DNA from: an uncultured Lachnospiraceae bacterium
Lineage (GTDB): Bacteria; Bacillota; Clostridia; Lachnospirales; Lachnospiraceae
Direction: 5' to 3'
Assembly: GCA_947631605.1 (NCBI GenBank)
Contig: CANRMC010000003.1
Coordinates: 1 to 47,605, forward strand
Length of the DNA stretch: 47,605 bases
Positions 29,551-38,961 of this stretch are shown here, in pieces. Below the pieces are notes generated by a model. The model was given only the letters and a program-made list of their open reading frames with translations, searched no databases and was not told where the DNA came from. A program made the translations under genes and the position numbers. The number at the start of each line of letters is the position of its first letter. The first letter of the stretch is position 1.

Positions 29551-30372
29551 TTAATTTCCTCCTTCCGGCTTTGCATAATAAATTTCTTTTTTGGACACGA
29601 TCAGGCTTCCGATCACTACGAGAACCAGAGCCAGAATTACATATAAAAGAAGCGAATCGCCAAGAAAAAAAACGTGTTCCAGCCTGCCGATATCCGCCTC
29701 AATCGCAGGTATCCGGCTGCTATGGATATCTAAAAAAATATGTGCGATCGGGTTATATCTGATCAATTCCGGATGCGCCAAAATATATTCTTCCTCAAAA
29801 AATATCTCCCCCAAGATCAGATAGGAACAGATACCGCCAAGACAGATAAATTCCACACAGGCAAATCCCGCCCCGCTTCCGGTACAGATCGCAATGATAT
29901 TGATCAGTTCTGCCGCAAGGAATAAAAACAGGGAATAGATCACGAGATAATAAAACAGGAAAAACACATCCGTTCCTGTCGGTGTCTGTAGATCTCCCCT
30001 TAGAAAAAGCATAACGACAACCGGAAGGATCAGAAAAAAAGCGTATTCCAGAACGTTCCAATAAAGCTTCAGGGATTCCTTTACGAACCATGTCTTCCGT
30101 TTTTTTGTCCGCGTAAAATAATAGACGGACGCCGAGCAAAAATGTTCATACAGATATGTTCCAAAAATAACATGCGCGATCATAACAGGAAGATAACGCT
30201 GAACGGCGTCCCCGACATATGGCATAACCCATTGTATATCCGAAAACTGGAAATACCCCGTAATCTGGAAGATACTGGCAGTTCGCCCGTTCGCAAAAAC
30301 AGAGAAATAATAAATGAAGCCGACTATAAGAGGCACCGGTAATTTATAGTTTTTACGATAGTTCATCGGCAT
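29551..30372 (-). CDS. Multi-pass membrane protein, probable ABC exporter component (start may be 30366)
   Basis: Several hydrophobic segments; sandwiched between an ABC ATPase and another membrane protein in the same orientation. Confidence 0.75.
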   Translation of the reverse strand: MPMNYRKNYKLPVPLIVGFIYYFSVFANGRTASIFQITGYFQFSDIQWVMPYVGDAVQRYLPVMIAHVIFGTYLYEHFCSASVYYFTRTKKRKTWFVKESLKLYWNVLEYAFFLILPVVVMLFLRGDLQTPTGTDVFFLFYYLVIYSLFLFLAAELINIIAICTGSGAGFACVEFICLGGICSYLILGEIFFEEEYILAHPELIRYNPIAHIFLDIHSSRIPAIEADIGRLEHVFFLGDSLLLYVILALVLVVIGSLIVSKKEIYYAKPEGGN

Positions 30373-31186
30373 GCCCCTTTCTTGTTAAAATGATGATAGA
30401 GATAAACAAAAGCAGAAGCAGAAAACCGACATAAACGAACAGATTCATATCTTTTGATGATTCCGAGAACATTCTCAGAATAAAGTAATAATTTGTAGCA
30501 AACTTCGCTTTTCCATACTGCGCGAGTCTTGCCAGAAATTCGAGTAAAAAATAAACCGGAAGCAATGTAAATATCTGAAACCGAAAGATCCGAAGAGAAG
30601 CCAGCGCCAGATTGAATACCGCCAATATACCGGAAACAATGCCAAAAATACCGATCATTATAACGACATACCATATTCTGTGTCTGATATAAAAATCTCC
30701 AAAAGGATAATGCTGATCTGTCACTACCGACTGATAGTAAGAAAAATTTGACGGATCGCCCTTGGAAGAAATATGGAAACATAGAACACTCAGTAAAAGC
30801 TCCAGTAAAAAGGGAATGGTGAATAGAAGAAAGGTGGCAAAAAATGCAGCGAACGCCTTACTGTAATAGTACTTCCTCTTTCCCAGTCTTTGAGAAAGAT
30901 AAAGAACATTCTTTGAGCTGCGGTCATTTAAAAACAAAGTAGATGTGGGAATAACCACAAGAATCGGATAAAACAGCATAAAATAATGACCGAACTTCGA
31001 CCAGCCGGATAAGAGAACCTCTTTCGTAAGATCAAACATCTGGCTGATGTATACAACCTGACGGTTCCATATGACATTTTTCAAAAAGTTCATGGTGATA
31101 AACCCGCATAACGTATACCAGATCAACACACTGGTCTTTCGCTGCAAAATATATGCTGTTTGCGTTTTTACAGATTTCCAAAACAT
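30353..31186 (-). CDS. Multi-pass membrane protein, probable ABC-2-type permease
   Basis: MFWKSVKTQTAYILQRKTSVLIWYTLCGFITMNFLKNVI...; multiple TM segments; overlaps the next gene's start. Confidence 0.75.
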   Translation of the reverse strand: MFWKSVKTQTAYILQRKTSVLIWYTLCGFITMNFLKNVIWNRQVVYISQMFDLTKEVLLSGWSKFGHYFMLFYPILVVIPTSTLFLNDRSSKNVLYLSQRLGKRKYYYSKAFAAFFATFLLFTIPFLLELLLSVLCFHISSKGDPSNFSYYQSVVTDQHYPFGDFYIRHRIWYVVIMIGIFGIVSGILAVFNLALASLRIFRFQIFTLLPVYFLLEFLARLAQYGKAKFATNYYFILRMFSESSKDMNLFVYVGFLLLLLFISIIILTRKGHADELS

Positions 31187-31306
31187 ATTTTTTCTCCTTC
31201 CATTGATCGTTTTTTTGTTCCTTCTTTCTTCTATTCTTATCGTAAAACGAAAGAATTTCCGAGTCAATGGATTGGAGGCACCTGTAAGAAAACCGTAAGA
31301 ATCATT

Positions 31307-31339
31307 AAAAAAGACCGGGCGGAAAACCCGGTCTTTTGA
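31307..31339 (-). terminator. Intrinsic terminator downstream of the sugar ABC permease operon
   Basis: AAAAGACCGGG-CGGAAAA-CCCGGTCTTTT. Confidence 0.9.
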
Positions 31340-31357
31340 AATTTAGAACTATTAAAA

Positions 31358-32233
31358 TTACTCTTTTACACCACCAAGCGCAACACCGGCGATAATATAC
31401 TTTGACAGTGCAAAGTAAATGATAAAGAGCGGTAATACTGTCATCGTCAGACCTAAGTAAATATAACCGAAATCCTGCTTTGCGAAGTCGGAACGGAGAG
31501 CCTGAACGAACATAGGCAGTGTCTTCTTTGACTGGTCTACGATCATCATAGAAGGCGTATACAGGTTATTCCATGATGCTACGAATGCGAAAATAGCCTG
31601 TGTTGCCATAGCCGGTTTCATAAGCGGTAATACAATCCGGTTAAAGGTTGCAAACTCACCGGAACCGTCGATTCTGGCAGCCTCGATAATTTCAAGGGAA
31701 AGCGCGCTTGCCATATACTGCTTCATGAAGTAAACCGTACTTGGCGCTGCCGCTGCCGGAATGATCAATGGCCAGTATGTATTATACAGACCGATCTTCA
31801 TCATGAAGTTGATGAAACCGATAATAGATACCTGAGCCGGAATCATCATGATTGCCATGATGAATGACCATGCAACATTTTTAAGCTTGAACTGGTATAC
31901 TGTAAGACCATAAGCGGTCATCGTTGCACAATATACCTGAAGAATCGTAGCTGGTACTGTGATAATTGCACTGTGAAGCATTGCTACCCAGATATTTGTA
32001 CCAAGTCCGGCTGCTTTCTTCATAAGTCCGGTATAGTTACTACCAAGCTTTGTACCCGGAAGTAACTGCATACCGATTTTGATCGTATCAGAACTGTGCG
32101 TTGCGTTAATTACCATGATATAGAACGGGAAGACACTCAAGAGACAGAGTATCACGCATATAATGGTTCTGATAATCTTTTTTGTACGAATCTGTGCGGA
32201 ATAACTAGCATCCGCAGTATTTGATTTTGCCAT
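31358..32233 (-). CDS. Carbohydrate ABC transporter permease (MalG-type)
   Basis: EIIEAARIDGSGEFATFNRIVLPLMKPAMATQAIFAFVASWNNLYTP (EAA motif). Confidence 0.95.
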   Translation of the reverse strand: MAKSNTADASYSAQIRTKKIIRTIICVILCLLSVFPFYIMVINATHSSDTIKIGMQLLPGTKLGSNYTGLMKKAAGLGTNIWVAMLHSAIITVPATILQVYCATMTAYGLTVYQFKLKNVAWSFIMAIMMIPAQVSIIGFINFMMKIGLYNTYWPLIIPAAAAPSTVYFMKQYMASALSLEIIEAARIDGSGEFATFNRIVLPLMKPAMATQAIFAFVASWNNLYTPSMMIVDQSKKTLPMFVQALRSDFAKQDFGYIYLGLTMTVLPLFIIYFALSKYIIAGVALGGVKE

Positions 32234-32250
32234 TATCTACGTCCCCCTTT

Positions 32251-33219
32251 CTATTTCACAACTGCATGTTTCTGCTTTGGTTCTCTATCCTTCGTCAGGG
32301 CAAAGAATACCAAGCTGATGATCAATGTTATGATAAATAATACGATAGAAGCTGATGCAGCTTTACCATAGTTTTTACTTACAAAACCATACTCACGAAT
32401 CTGCATTGCAATCGTTTCAGAAGCACGGTTCGGTCCGCCGATACCGTTTGATACGTTAAACAGTGACGGAATATCGAACATCTGAAGACCACCGATTGCA
32501 GATGTTACTAATGTAAACTGAAGAATCGGCTTCAGCAGAGGTAAAGTAATCTGGAAGAACTGCTGCTTGCTGCTTGCGCCGTCTACCATGGCTGCTTCAT
32601 ACAAGGATGGATTGATACCAAGAATACCTGCGATCAAGGTAATCATCGTATTACCATACCACATCCAGAACTGCATGAATGCGATCAATCCGATTGTAGG
32701 TGCGGCATGCTCCATCAGGTTGTAATCATTATCCAGAATTCCCATATGCTTTAATGTCAGTGTGATCGGTCCGTTGATATCGAACAACTGATAGAAAAGT
32801 ACGGCAATGGAAGAAGCTGTGATAATGTTCGGCAGGTACATAAGAACCTTAAATGCACCCTGACCTTTCAACTTAACGGTTGTATCTGTAAACCATGCTG
32901 CCAGAAGCAGTGATAACAGAATCTGCGGAATGAAGTTGCACACCCACATAATAATCGTATTCTTAATTGCATTCAAAGGATATGTATCCAGATAACGCCA
33001 TGAATTGGTAGTAAAGTCTTTTTCTCTAATGATATCCAGATAATTTCCTAAGCCGTTGAACTTCGGACCAAACATCTTTCCGTTCTTGTCCTTATATTCA
33101 ACAAAACTGAGGAAAAACGTGTAAAGCAACGGATATAATTGGAATACCAAAAATACCAGGAAGAACGGAGCAATGAATATATATCCATATTTTCCATATT
33201 CAACTGTCTTTTTCTTCAT
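32251..33219 (-). CDS. Carbohydrate ABC transporter permease (MalF-type)
   Basis: SLYEAAMVDGASSKQQFFQITLPLLKPILQFTLVTSAIGG (EAA motif). Confidence 0.95.
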   Translation of the reverse strand: MKKKTVEYGKYGYIFIAPFFLVFLVFQLYPLLYTFFLSFVEYKDKNGKMFGPKFNGLGNYLDIIREKDFTTNSWRYLDTYPLNAIKNTIIMWVCNFIPQILLSLLLAAWFTDTTVKLKGQGAFKVLMYLPNIITASSIAVLFYQLFDINGPITLTLKHMGILDNDYNLMEHAAPTIGLIAFMQFWMWYGNTMITLIAGILGINPSLYEAAMVDGASSKQQFFQITLPLLKPILQFTLVTSAIGGLQMFDIPSLFNVSNGIGGPNRASETIAMQIREYGFVSKNYGKAASASIVLFIITLIISLVFFALTKDREPKQKHAVVK

Positions 33220-33266
33220 GTTTTCACTTCCCCAATCTTATTTTTCTACATACTCACGTTTCCACC

Positions 33267-33321
33267 GTTAGACATTTTATAAGAGACACATATTTTTTAT
33301 GGCTCTTATAAAATGTCTAAC
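33267..33321. repeat. Perfect 19-bp inverted repeat between solute-binding protein and permease genes
   Basis: GTTAGACATTTTATAAGAG (33267-33285), 17-nt loop, CTCTTATAAAATGTCTAAC (33303-33321). Confidence 0.9.
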
Positions 33322-33356
33322 AGGGCATATGTCCTTTTTTCATGTCTTTTTTCAAA

Positions 33357-33384
33357 TTATGCACCGGACGAATCCGGTGCATAA
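33357..33384 (-). terminator. GC-rich hairpin downstream of solute-binding protein gene; candidate (partial) terminator or mRNA-stabilising hairpin
   Basis: TTATGCACCGGA-CGAA-TCCGGTGCATAA; only a weak U-run follows on the minus strand. Confidence 0.6.
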
Positions 33385-33417
33385 CTAAAATCAGATATGA
33401 TTTGCTACAATATACAA

Positions 33418-34821
33418 TTACTCAATTGTAATGTAATCGTAAGCGTTCTGTACCTGGCTCTTGATGTTTGCAACAGCGTCATCAATTGTCTTCAGCTCGC
33501 CTGAGTTGTATGCAGATGAAGCAGAATCCATGTAACCGTTGAATGTTGCATCATAATCTGTAGCATTCTTCAGTGAGATACCGCTAGCCATATCATACCA
33601 AACTTCGAAAGCGTTCTGTCCGCCAAGGATTTCGGAAGTACCGTTTCCGTCAGCGATCAGCTGCTCGATAGCTGCTGTGTTGTTTACAAAGTCAGGAGCT
33701 TCGCCTACACCCATTGTGTACATGTAATCTGTATCACAGCAAAGTGTATAGAGGATAAGACCTGCTAACTCTTTGTTCGGGCAATCGTTTGTAGGAATGA
33801 GGTATGTACCGCCCCAGTGATATGCTGCAGGACCTGTACACATATGTCTCTTTCCATAAACTTCCGGCTGAGCATCCTTGCCAGGCATTGACCAGTATGT
33901 GAACCATGTACAACCGAAGTAACCGAATACGTCACCAGCCATGTTAGCTGTCCAGTCGTTTGACCACATAGTAGTCTTCAATGTGTAACCTTCGTCATAA
34001 GCCTTCTTAGCTTTCTCCATGTAATCTGTGATTGCTGGATCGATGTTCAGCTTATCATCAACTACCCATGGAGATGTCTTCTGATCAAGACATACATACT
34101 TCAGATCATCTGGACCTGAAAGCATTGCATAACCGGCATCCTTCATTGTCTGAGCTGTTGTCCAGAATGTATCCCAATCCTTAACATACTCCTGAACCTC
34201 TGCTGGATCTGATGTTCCAAGAACTTCCTCAGCGATATCAGTTCTGTAAATGAAGCATCCTGGTGTACACTGCCATGTAAGAGCCTTCAGCTCTCCATCA
34301 ACTGTAGCGAAATCTACAGTATACTGGAATGCGTTAGCATACATATCAGCTGTGATACCAAAATCAGATACAGGCGCTGCATAATCCTGATTCATGAAGT
34401 ACAGAGCGAAGTCGTTATCAGCTGCGATGATTGAAGGAACCTTGTCGGTTGAGAAAGCACCATCAATACCTGTCTTGTACTCAGGATCTGTACCGCCGGT
34501 ACCAAGTGCTACGCACTCTACTAAATCCTTGTACTGTGGATACTGTGCCAGAACACCGTCAACCTTTCCACCGAGCTCGTCGTTCCAAGAGTAGATGTAG
34601 ATCTTCTCTCCATCCTCTGCAGGTAATGGATAACCAGTTTCCTCTGGAGCCTCTGTGTCATCACTCGGAGCCTCTGTGTCCTCGCTCGGAGCCTCTGTGT
34701 CCTCGCTCGGAGCTGCTGTGTCTGTTGGTGCTTCGGTTGATTCTTCCTTGCCACAAGCTGTCAGGGAAAGTCCCATAGCAAGTGCTAAAGAAAGAGCCAA
34801 CGCTTTTTTGAATTTTTTCAC
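33418..34821 (-). CDS. Extracellular sugar-binding lipoprotein (ABC transporter solute-binding protein)
   Basis: Lipobox ALSLALAMGLSLTACGK; EDTEAPS low-complexity linker; upstream of two MalF/MalG permeases. Confidence 0.92.
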   Translation of the reverse strand: MKKFKKALALSLALAMGLSLTACGKEESTEAPTDTAAPSEDTEAPSEDTEAPSDDTEAPEETGYPLPAEDGEKIYIYSWNDELGGKVDGVLAQYPQYKDLVECVALGTGGTDPEYKTGIDGAFSTDKVPSIIAADNDFALYFMNQDYAAPVSDFGITADMYANAFQYTVDFATVDGELKALTWQCTPGCFIYRTDIAEEVLGTSDPAEVQEYVKDWDTFWTTAQTMKDAGYAMLSGPDDLKYVCLDQKTSPWVVDDKLNIDPAITDYMEKAKKAYDEGYTLKTTMWSNDWTANMAGDVFGYFGCTWFTYWSMPGKDAQPEVYGKRHMCTGPAAYHWGGTYLIPTNDCPNKELAGLILYTLCCDTDYMYTMGVGEAPDFVNNTAAIEQLIADGNGTSEILGGQNAFEVWYDMASGISLKNATDYDATFNGYMDSASSAYNSGELKTIDDAVANIKSQVQNAYDYITIE

Positions 34822-35099
34822 GAAAAAACCCTCCTTTTATAGTGTGTGCTGTTTTTTCCGATTTCCTTCTTCCGAACCGTCTCTGAAACGTCCTTTTGTT
34901 CAAAAAGAACATCCGTCTGTTTCATTAACCGCATTCAAAATATGTACGCCGGAAAAACTACTTTCTATGAACCTATTTCATAATCAGTCAAAGACTGCTG
35001 GTTCCAGAAAATAAACTTTATCATGACTTTCTCGTCGTGACTAAAGTAATTATAGGACATATTAAACAATAATGCAAGTATTTTTTGATTTTTTTTTGT

Positions 35100-36167
35100 T
35101 TAATTATACACTGTGCCTATTTCTTCTATATAATTATCAATGATTCTTCCAATTCCTTCCGGATCAAACAGATATAGGCGGGCAGGTCCGGACAGTTCCT
35201 CGATCGTCACATTTTCATACTGTTTGAAATGTTCCCGCCTTTCCTTATTATATGCAGAAACATAATCAAAGTCCGGATATTCTGCAAGTTCTTTCTCATA
35301 TTCTTCTTTCATTTCCGAATCTTCATTAATATACGGTTCCATGATCGGGTTCGCATAAATGAGGCAGACCGGTATATCGGTTGGGAACCCTGCCTCTTTT
35401 ACTGTGGCTGCGTTTTTGATCGTAGCCAGATCTTCATTATACATATCTTCCGTATAATAGTTCTTGGAGATCAGCGCGCGCCGTTTTGACATTTCCAGTT
35501 CCGTATAATACGCCCACGCGTTATCCGGATAGACGCTCTTTATCAGCCGCTGCACGCCGATGTAACTGCTCTTCATCATCAGATAATCAAAAAATGTGCA
35601 ATACTGCTCTTCCACGATACCGTCAAACTCTTCCGGATAATCCATGCCGATACCGATGATTCCCTGTACCTCTTCCGGATATTTTTCCGCCCAGTATATG
35701 GCTTCCAGTCCGGCAGTACCGGAAGGGACCAGAATATAAGGGGCTGAAAGCCCTGCGCCTGTAAGGGCGGCTCTCGTCTCGGAAAGTATGGTTTCAATAT
35801 CCCGCGGGGCTCCGCTCTCTTCACTGAACCCGAACCCGCTCCGGTCCACATAGGCAAGCCGGTAGTCGGAAAGTTCTTTGAAAAGCGGATGCAGGGCGAT
35901 GGAATCATCCGTAATGCGGGCGCTGTGCATGAAAACCAGCGTATATTCCGATTCTTCATTTCCGGAAAGCAGAACATGCATATTATGTCCGTTTACCTCC
36001 ACCATTTCTCCCGGCGGTTCCAGAAAGACCTTTTCATTTCCAAGTTTATTCCTGTGGTTGATATAAACTGCCAGAATCACGCCTAAGTTTACCACCAGAG
36101 TAATCAGCATGAATATAATGAATATCTTAAAAAACTTATGAAAAAAACGTTTTAACTTCTTCTTCAT
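35100..36167 (-). CDS. Alpha/beta hydrolase, membrane anchored
   Basis: N-terminal TM; MHVLLSGNEESEYTLVFMHSARITDDSIALHPLFKELSDYRLAYVDRSGFGFSE... Confidence 0.85.
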   Translation of the reverse strand: MKKKLKRFFHKFFKIFIIFMLITLVVNLGVILAVYINHRNKLGNEKVFLEPPGEMVEVNGHNMHVLLSGNEESEYTLVFMHSARITDDSIALHPLFKELSDYRLAYVDRSGFGFSEESGAPRDIETILSETRAALTGAGLSAPYILVPSGTAGLEAIYWAEKYPEEVQGIIGIGMDYPEEFDGIVEEQYCTFFDYLMMKSSYIGVQRLIKSVYPDNAWAYYTELEMSKRRALISKNYYTEDMYNEDLATIKNAATVKEAGFPTDIPVCLIYANPIMEPYINEDSEMKEEYEKELAEYPDFDYVSAYNKERREHFKQYENVTIEELSGPARLYLFDPEGIGRIIDNYIEEIGTVYN

Positions 36168-36340
36168 TTCTATTTATATTTCCTCGCATATATTCCTGTA
36201 ACAAATTCCTTATCTATCATAATGGAGATTTCCTAAATTGTAAATACTTTTGATTTTTTTCACACTTTTTTCTTTTTCTGCCCCGATATATATGATAGTA
36301 TAAGGAAAGTAAAATGTTTCAGAAAGGATTTTAGATAGAT

Positions 36341-37291
36341 ATGAAAGAATACGCAGACGCGCCGGAGAAAGAAATAAAACAAAAACCGGAGAAAAGCAAA
36401 AAAGATTCCGAAAATGAGAAGGCAGGAACGAAAGCCGAAAACAACGGGAAAGAAGAAAAAAACGACAGAAAAAAAGAAGTAATAGAAAACAGCGAAGAAA
36501 CGGAAGAAGACAACGAAGCAGAAAAAGATGTCAAAGAAGCTGCCGAAGACAATCTGGAGATGCGTCTCCTGCCTTTTCGGGAGCGGATGAAAGCGAAACG
36601 GGCGAAGCTCAAAAAAACGCTTTCTTCCATGTCCAAAAAAGAACAGTTCAGTTACATTCTCTTCTATTATAAATGGACGTTCCTGGCAATTACCATAGCG
36701 ATCGTATGCGTTGTTTCCATCACGCTTACCATTTACAAGAATACCCGTCCCTTCGCCCTGTCTTATGCGGTGCTGAATATCAGTAATCCCATGGACCTGA
36801 ATCGGGGTTTTGAAGCTGAATATTTGGATTATTACGGATTTCCGAAGAAATATCAGATCAATCTGGACGCCCAGCGGCATCTCGACAAGGAAACATATCT
36901 TAAAGTATTGAACAGCGGTCAGGATTCCGCCGATTATACCGGTTTTCCCGCTCTCTGTTTTAACGGACGGTTCGACGTGGTCGTAACCGATGAAAAAGGA
37001 GCCGAATATTGCAGCATGCAGGAAATCTTTAACCCTTTGCAGAGTTATTTCCCGGCTGACATCTATCCGCTCCTTGAAGATCGCATTTATGAAGCCGCAA
37101 ATAATGATGATGTTGTTATGCCCTTTGCGATCGACATCAGCGATACCGCCTTTGCCAAGTCCCTGAATACCGGATATGAGAAAGTCTATCTGGGATTTCC
37201 GGGAACCACCGAGGAGAATTACCAGCATGCGAAACTCTTCCTGAAATTTATCCTCGGTCTGGACATTGAAGTAACGGTTCCGGAGGATTAA
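36341..37291 (+). CDS. Hypothetical single-pass membrane protein with highly charged N-terminus
   Basis: Lys/Glu-rich first ~70 aa; TM TFLAITIAIVCVVSITLTIY; upstream AGAAAGGA SD. No family recognised. Confidence 0.8.
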   Translation: MKEYADAPEKEIKQKPEKSKKDSENEKAGTKAENNGKEEKNDRKKEVIENSEETEEDNEAEKDVKEAAEDNLEMRLLPFRERMKAKRAKLKKTLSSMSKKEQFSYILFYYKWTFLAITIAIVCVVSITLTIYKNTRPFALSYAVLNISNPMDLNRGFEAEYLDYYGFPKKYQINLDAQRHLDKETYLKVLNSGQDSADYTGFPALCFNGRFDVVVTDEKGAEYCSMQEIFNPLQSYFPADIYPLLEDRIYEAANNDDVVMPFAIDISDTAFAKSLNTGYEKVYLGFPGTTEENYQHAKLFLKFILGLDIEVTVPED

Positions 37292-37300
37292 GGAATGTTC

Positions 37301-38929
37301 CTATTCCTCCGATAAATCCATATTCATGATCTGCCGCTTTCTTGCAAGCTCGTCATTTGCAAGATATTCGTCATACGTCGTCTGCTTATCGATCAGTCCC
37401 GTATTTGTAAGCTCCATAATCCGGTTTGCCGTAGTCTGAAGGAACTGGTGATCCTGGCAGGCAAATAAGACAACTCCCGGAAATTTAATCAACGCATTGT
37501 TCAGGGAAGTGATTGACTCCATATCCAGATGATTGGTCGGTTCGTCCAGAATCAGGACATTGGAACCCATGATCATAAGCTTGGACAGAAGGCAGCGGAC
37601 TTTCTCACCGCCGGACAAAACCTTTACTTTCTTCACGCCGTCTTCGCCGGAAAAAAGCATCCTGCCTAAGAATCCCCGGACATAGGTCGCGTCCTTTTCA
37701 TCGGAATACTGTGTCAGCCAGTCTACGATAATATTGTCATTATCAAATTCTTTCGTATTATCTTTCGGGAAATATCCCTGTGAAGTAGTCACTCCCCATT
37801 TATAGGTTCCCTCATCCGGCTCTTCCTCGCCGGCAAGGATCTTAAAGAGCATAGTGGTCGCCAATGTATTCGGACCTACAAAAGCAATTTTATCATCATG
37901 ATTTACGGTAAAGGAGATATTGTCCAGAAGTTTCACGCCGTCCACCGTCTTGGAAATGCCGGAAACGGTCAGGACTTCGTTTCCAATCTCCCGTTTCGGC
38001 CGGAAATCAATATACGGATATTTCCGGCTGGAAGGCCGTATTTCATCTAACTCGATCTTTTCCAGCGCACGTTTTCTGGAGGTTGCCTGTTTGGATTTTG
38101 AAGCATTCGCAGAAAACCGCTGGATAAACTCCTTTAATTCTTTAATCTTTTCTTCTTTCTTTTTATTCGCTTCTTTCATCTGCCGGATCATAAGCTGGCT
38201 GGATTCATACCAGAAGTCATAATTTCCGGCGTATATCTGAATTTTGTTATAATCCAGATCCGCAATATGGGTGCACACCTTGTTCAGGAAATACCGGTCA
38301 TGGCTGACGACGATAACGGTGTTGTCAAAGTTGATCAGAAATTCCTCCAGCCATGCAATCGCGTCCAGATCCAGATGGTTGGTCGGCTCATCCAAAAGCA
38401 GAATGTCCGGATTTCCGAACAACGCCTGCGCAAGCAGGACTTTCACTTTCTGGTTGCCGTCCAGTTCATGCATACCTTTATCATGAAGTTCAGTTTCAAT
38501 GCCCAGACCGTTCAGAAGCGTCGCCGCATCGGATTCCGCGTTCCAGCCGTCCATGGAAGCAAATTCGCCCTCCAGTTCCGACGCCCGAATCCCGTCTTCA
38601 TCCGTAAAATCTTCTTTGGCATAGATCTCATCTTTTTCCTTCATGATCTCATACAGGCGCTTATTGCCCATGATAACGGTATCCAGTACCGAAAATTCGT
38701 CATATTTGAAGTGATCCTGCTGAAGCACCGAGAGCCGTTCGCCCGGATCCATCGTCACATCACCGCCGGTAGGCTCCAATTCCCCCGACAGAATTTTAAG
38801 AAATGTTGATTTTCCCGCACCGTTCGCACCGATCAGTCCGTAGCAGTTGCCCGGCGTGAATGTGATATTTACATCTTCAAAGAGAGCCTTTTTCCCAAAA
38901 CGGAGGGATATATTATTTGCGCTTATCAT
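37301..38929 (-). CDS. ABC-F family ATP-binding protein
   Basis: Two NBDs: GLIGANGAGKSTFLKIL and second AFVGPNTLATTMLFKIL; LSGGEKVRCLLSKLMIMGSNVLILDEPTNHLD. Confidence 0.93.
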   Translation of the reverse strand: MISANNISLRFGKKALFEDVNITFTPGNCYGLIGANGAGKSTFLKILSGELEPTGGDVTMDPGERLSVLQQDHFKYDEFSVLDTVIMGNKRLYEIMKEKDEIYAKEDFTDEDGIRASELEGEFASMDGWNAESDAATLLNGLGIETELHDKGMHELDGNQKVKVLLAQALFGNPDILLLDEPTNHLDLDAIAWLEEFLINFDNTVIVVSHDRYFLNKVCTHIADLDYNKIQIYAGNYDFWYESSQLMIRQMKEANKKKEEKIKELKEFIQRFSANASKSKQATSRKRALEKIELDEIRPSSRKYPYIDFRPKREIGNEVLTVSGISKTVDGVKLLDNISFTVNHDDKIAFVGPNTLATTMLFKILAGEEEPDEGTYKWGVTTSQGYFPKDNTKEFDNDNIIVDWLTQYSDEKDATYVRGFLGRMLFSGEDGVKKVKVLSGGEKVRCLLSKLMIMGSNVLILDEPTNHLDMESITSLNNALIKFPGVVLFACQDHQFLQTTANRIMELTNTGLIDKQTTYDEYLANDELARKRQIMNMDLSEE

Positions 38930-38961
38930 CTTTTAATCCTCTTACTTTTCCTGTTTTTCTA

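Noticed and set aside
36260-37228. 322-aa minus-strand ORF, Phe-rich
   Set aside because: Antisense to the + strand membrane protein, which has a good SD and plausible protein composition; the Phe-rich part is the complement of the Lys/Glu-rich codons.
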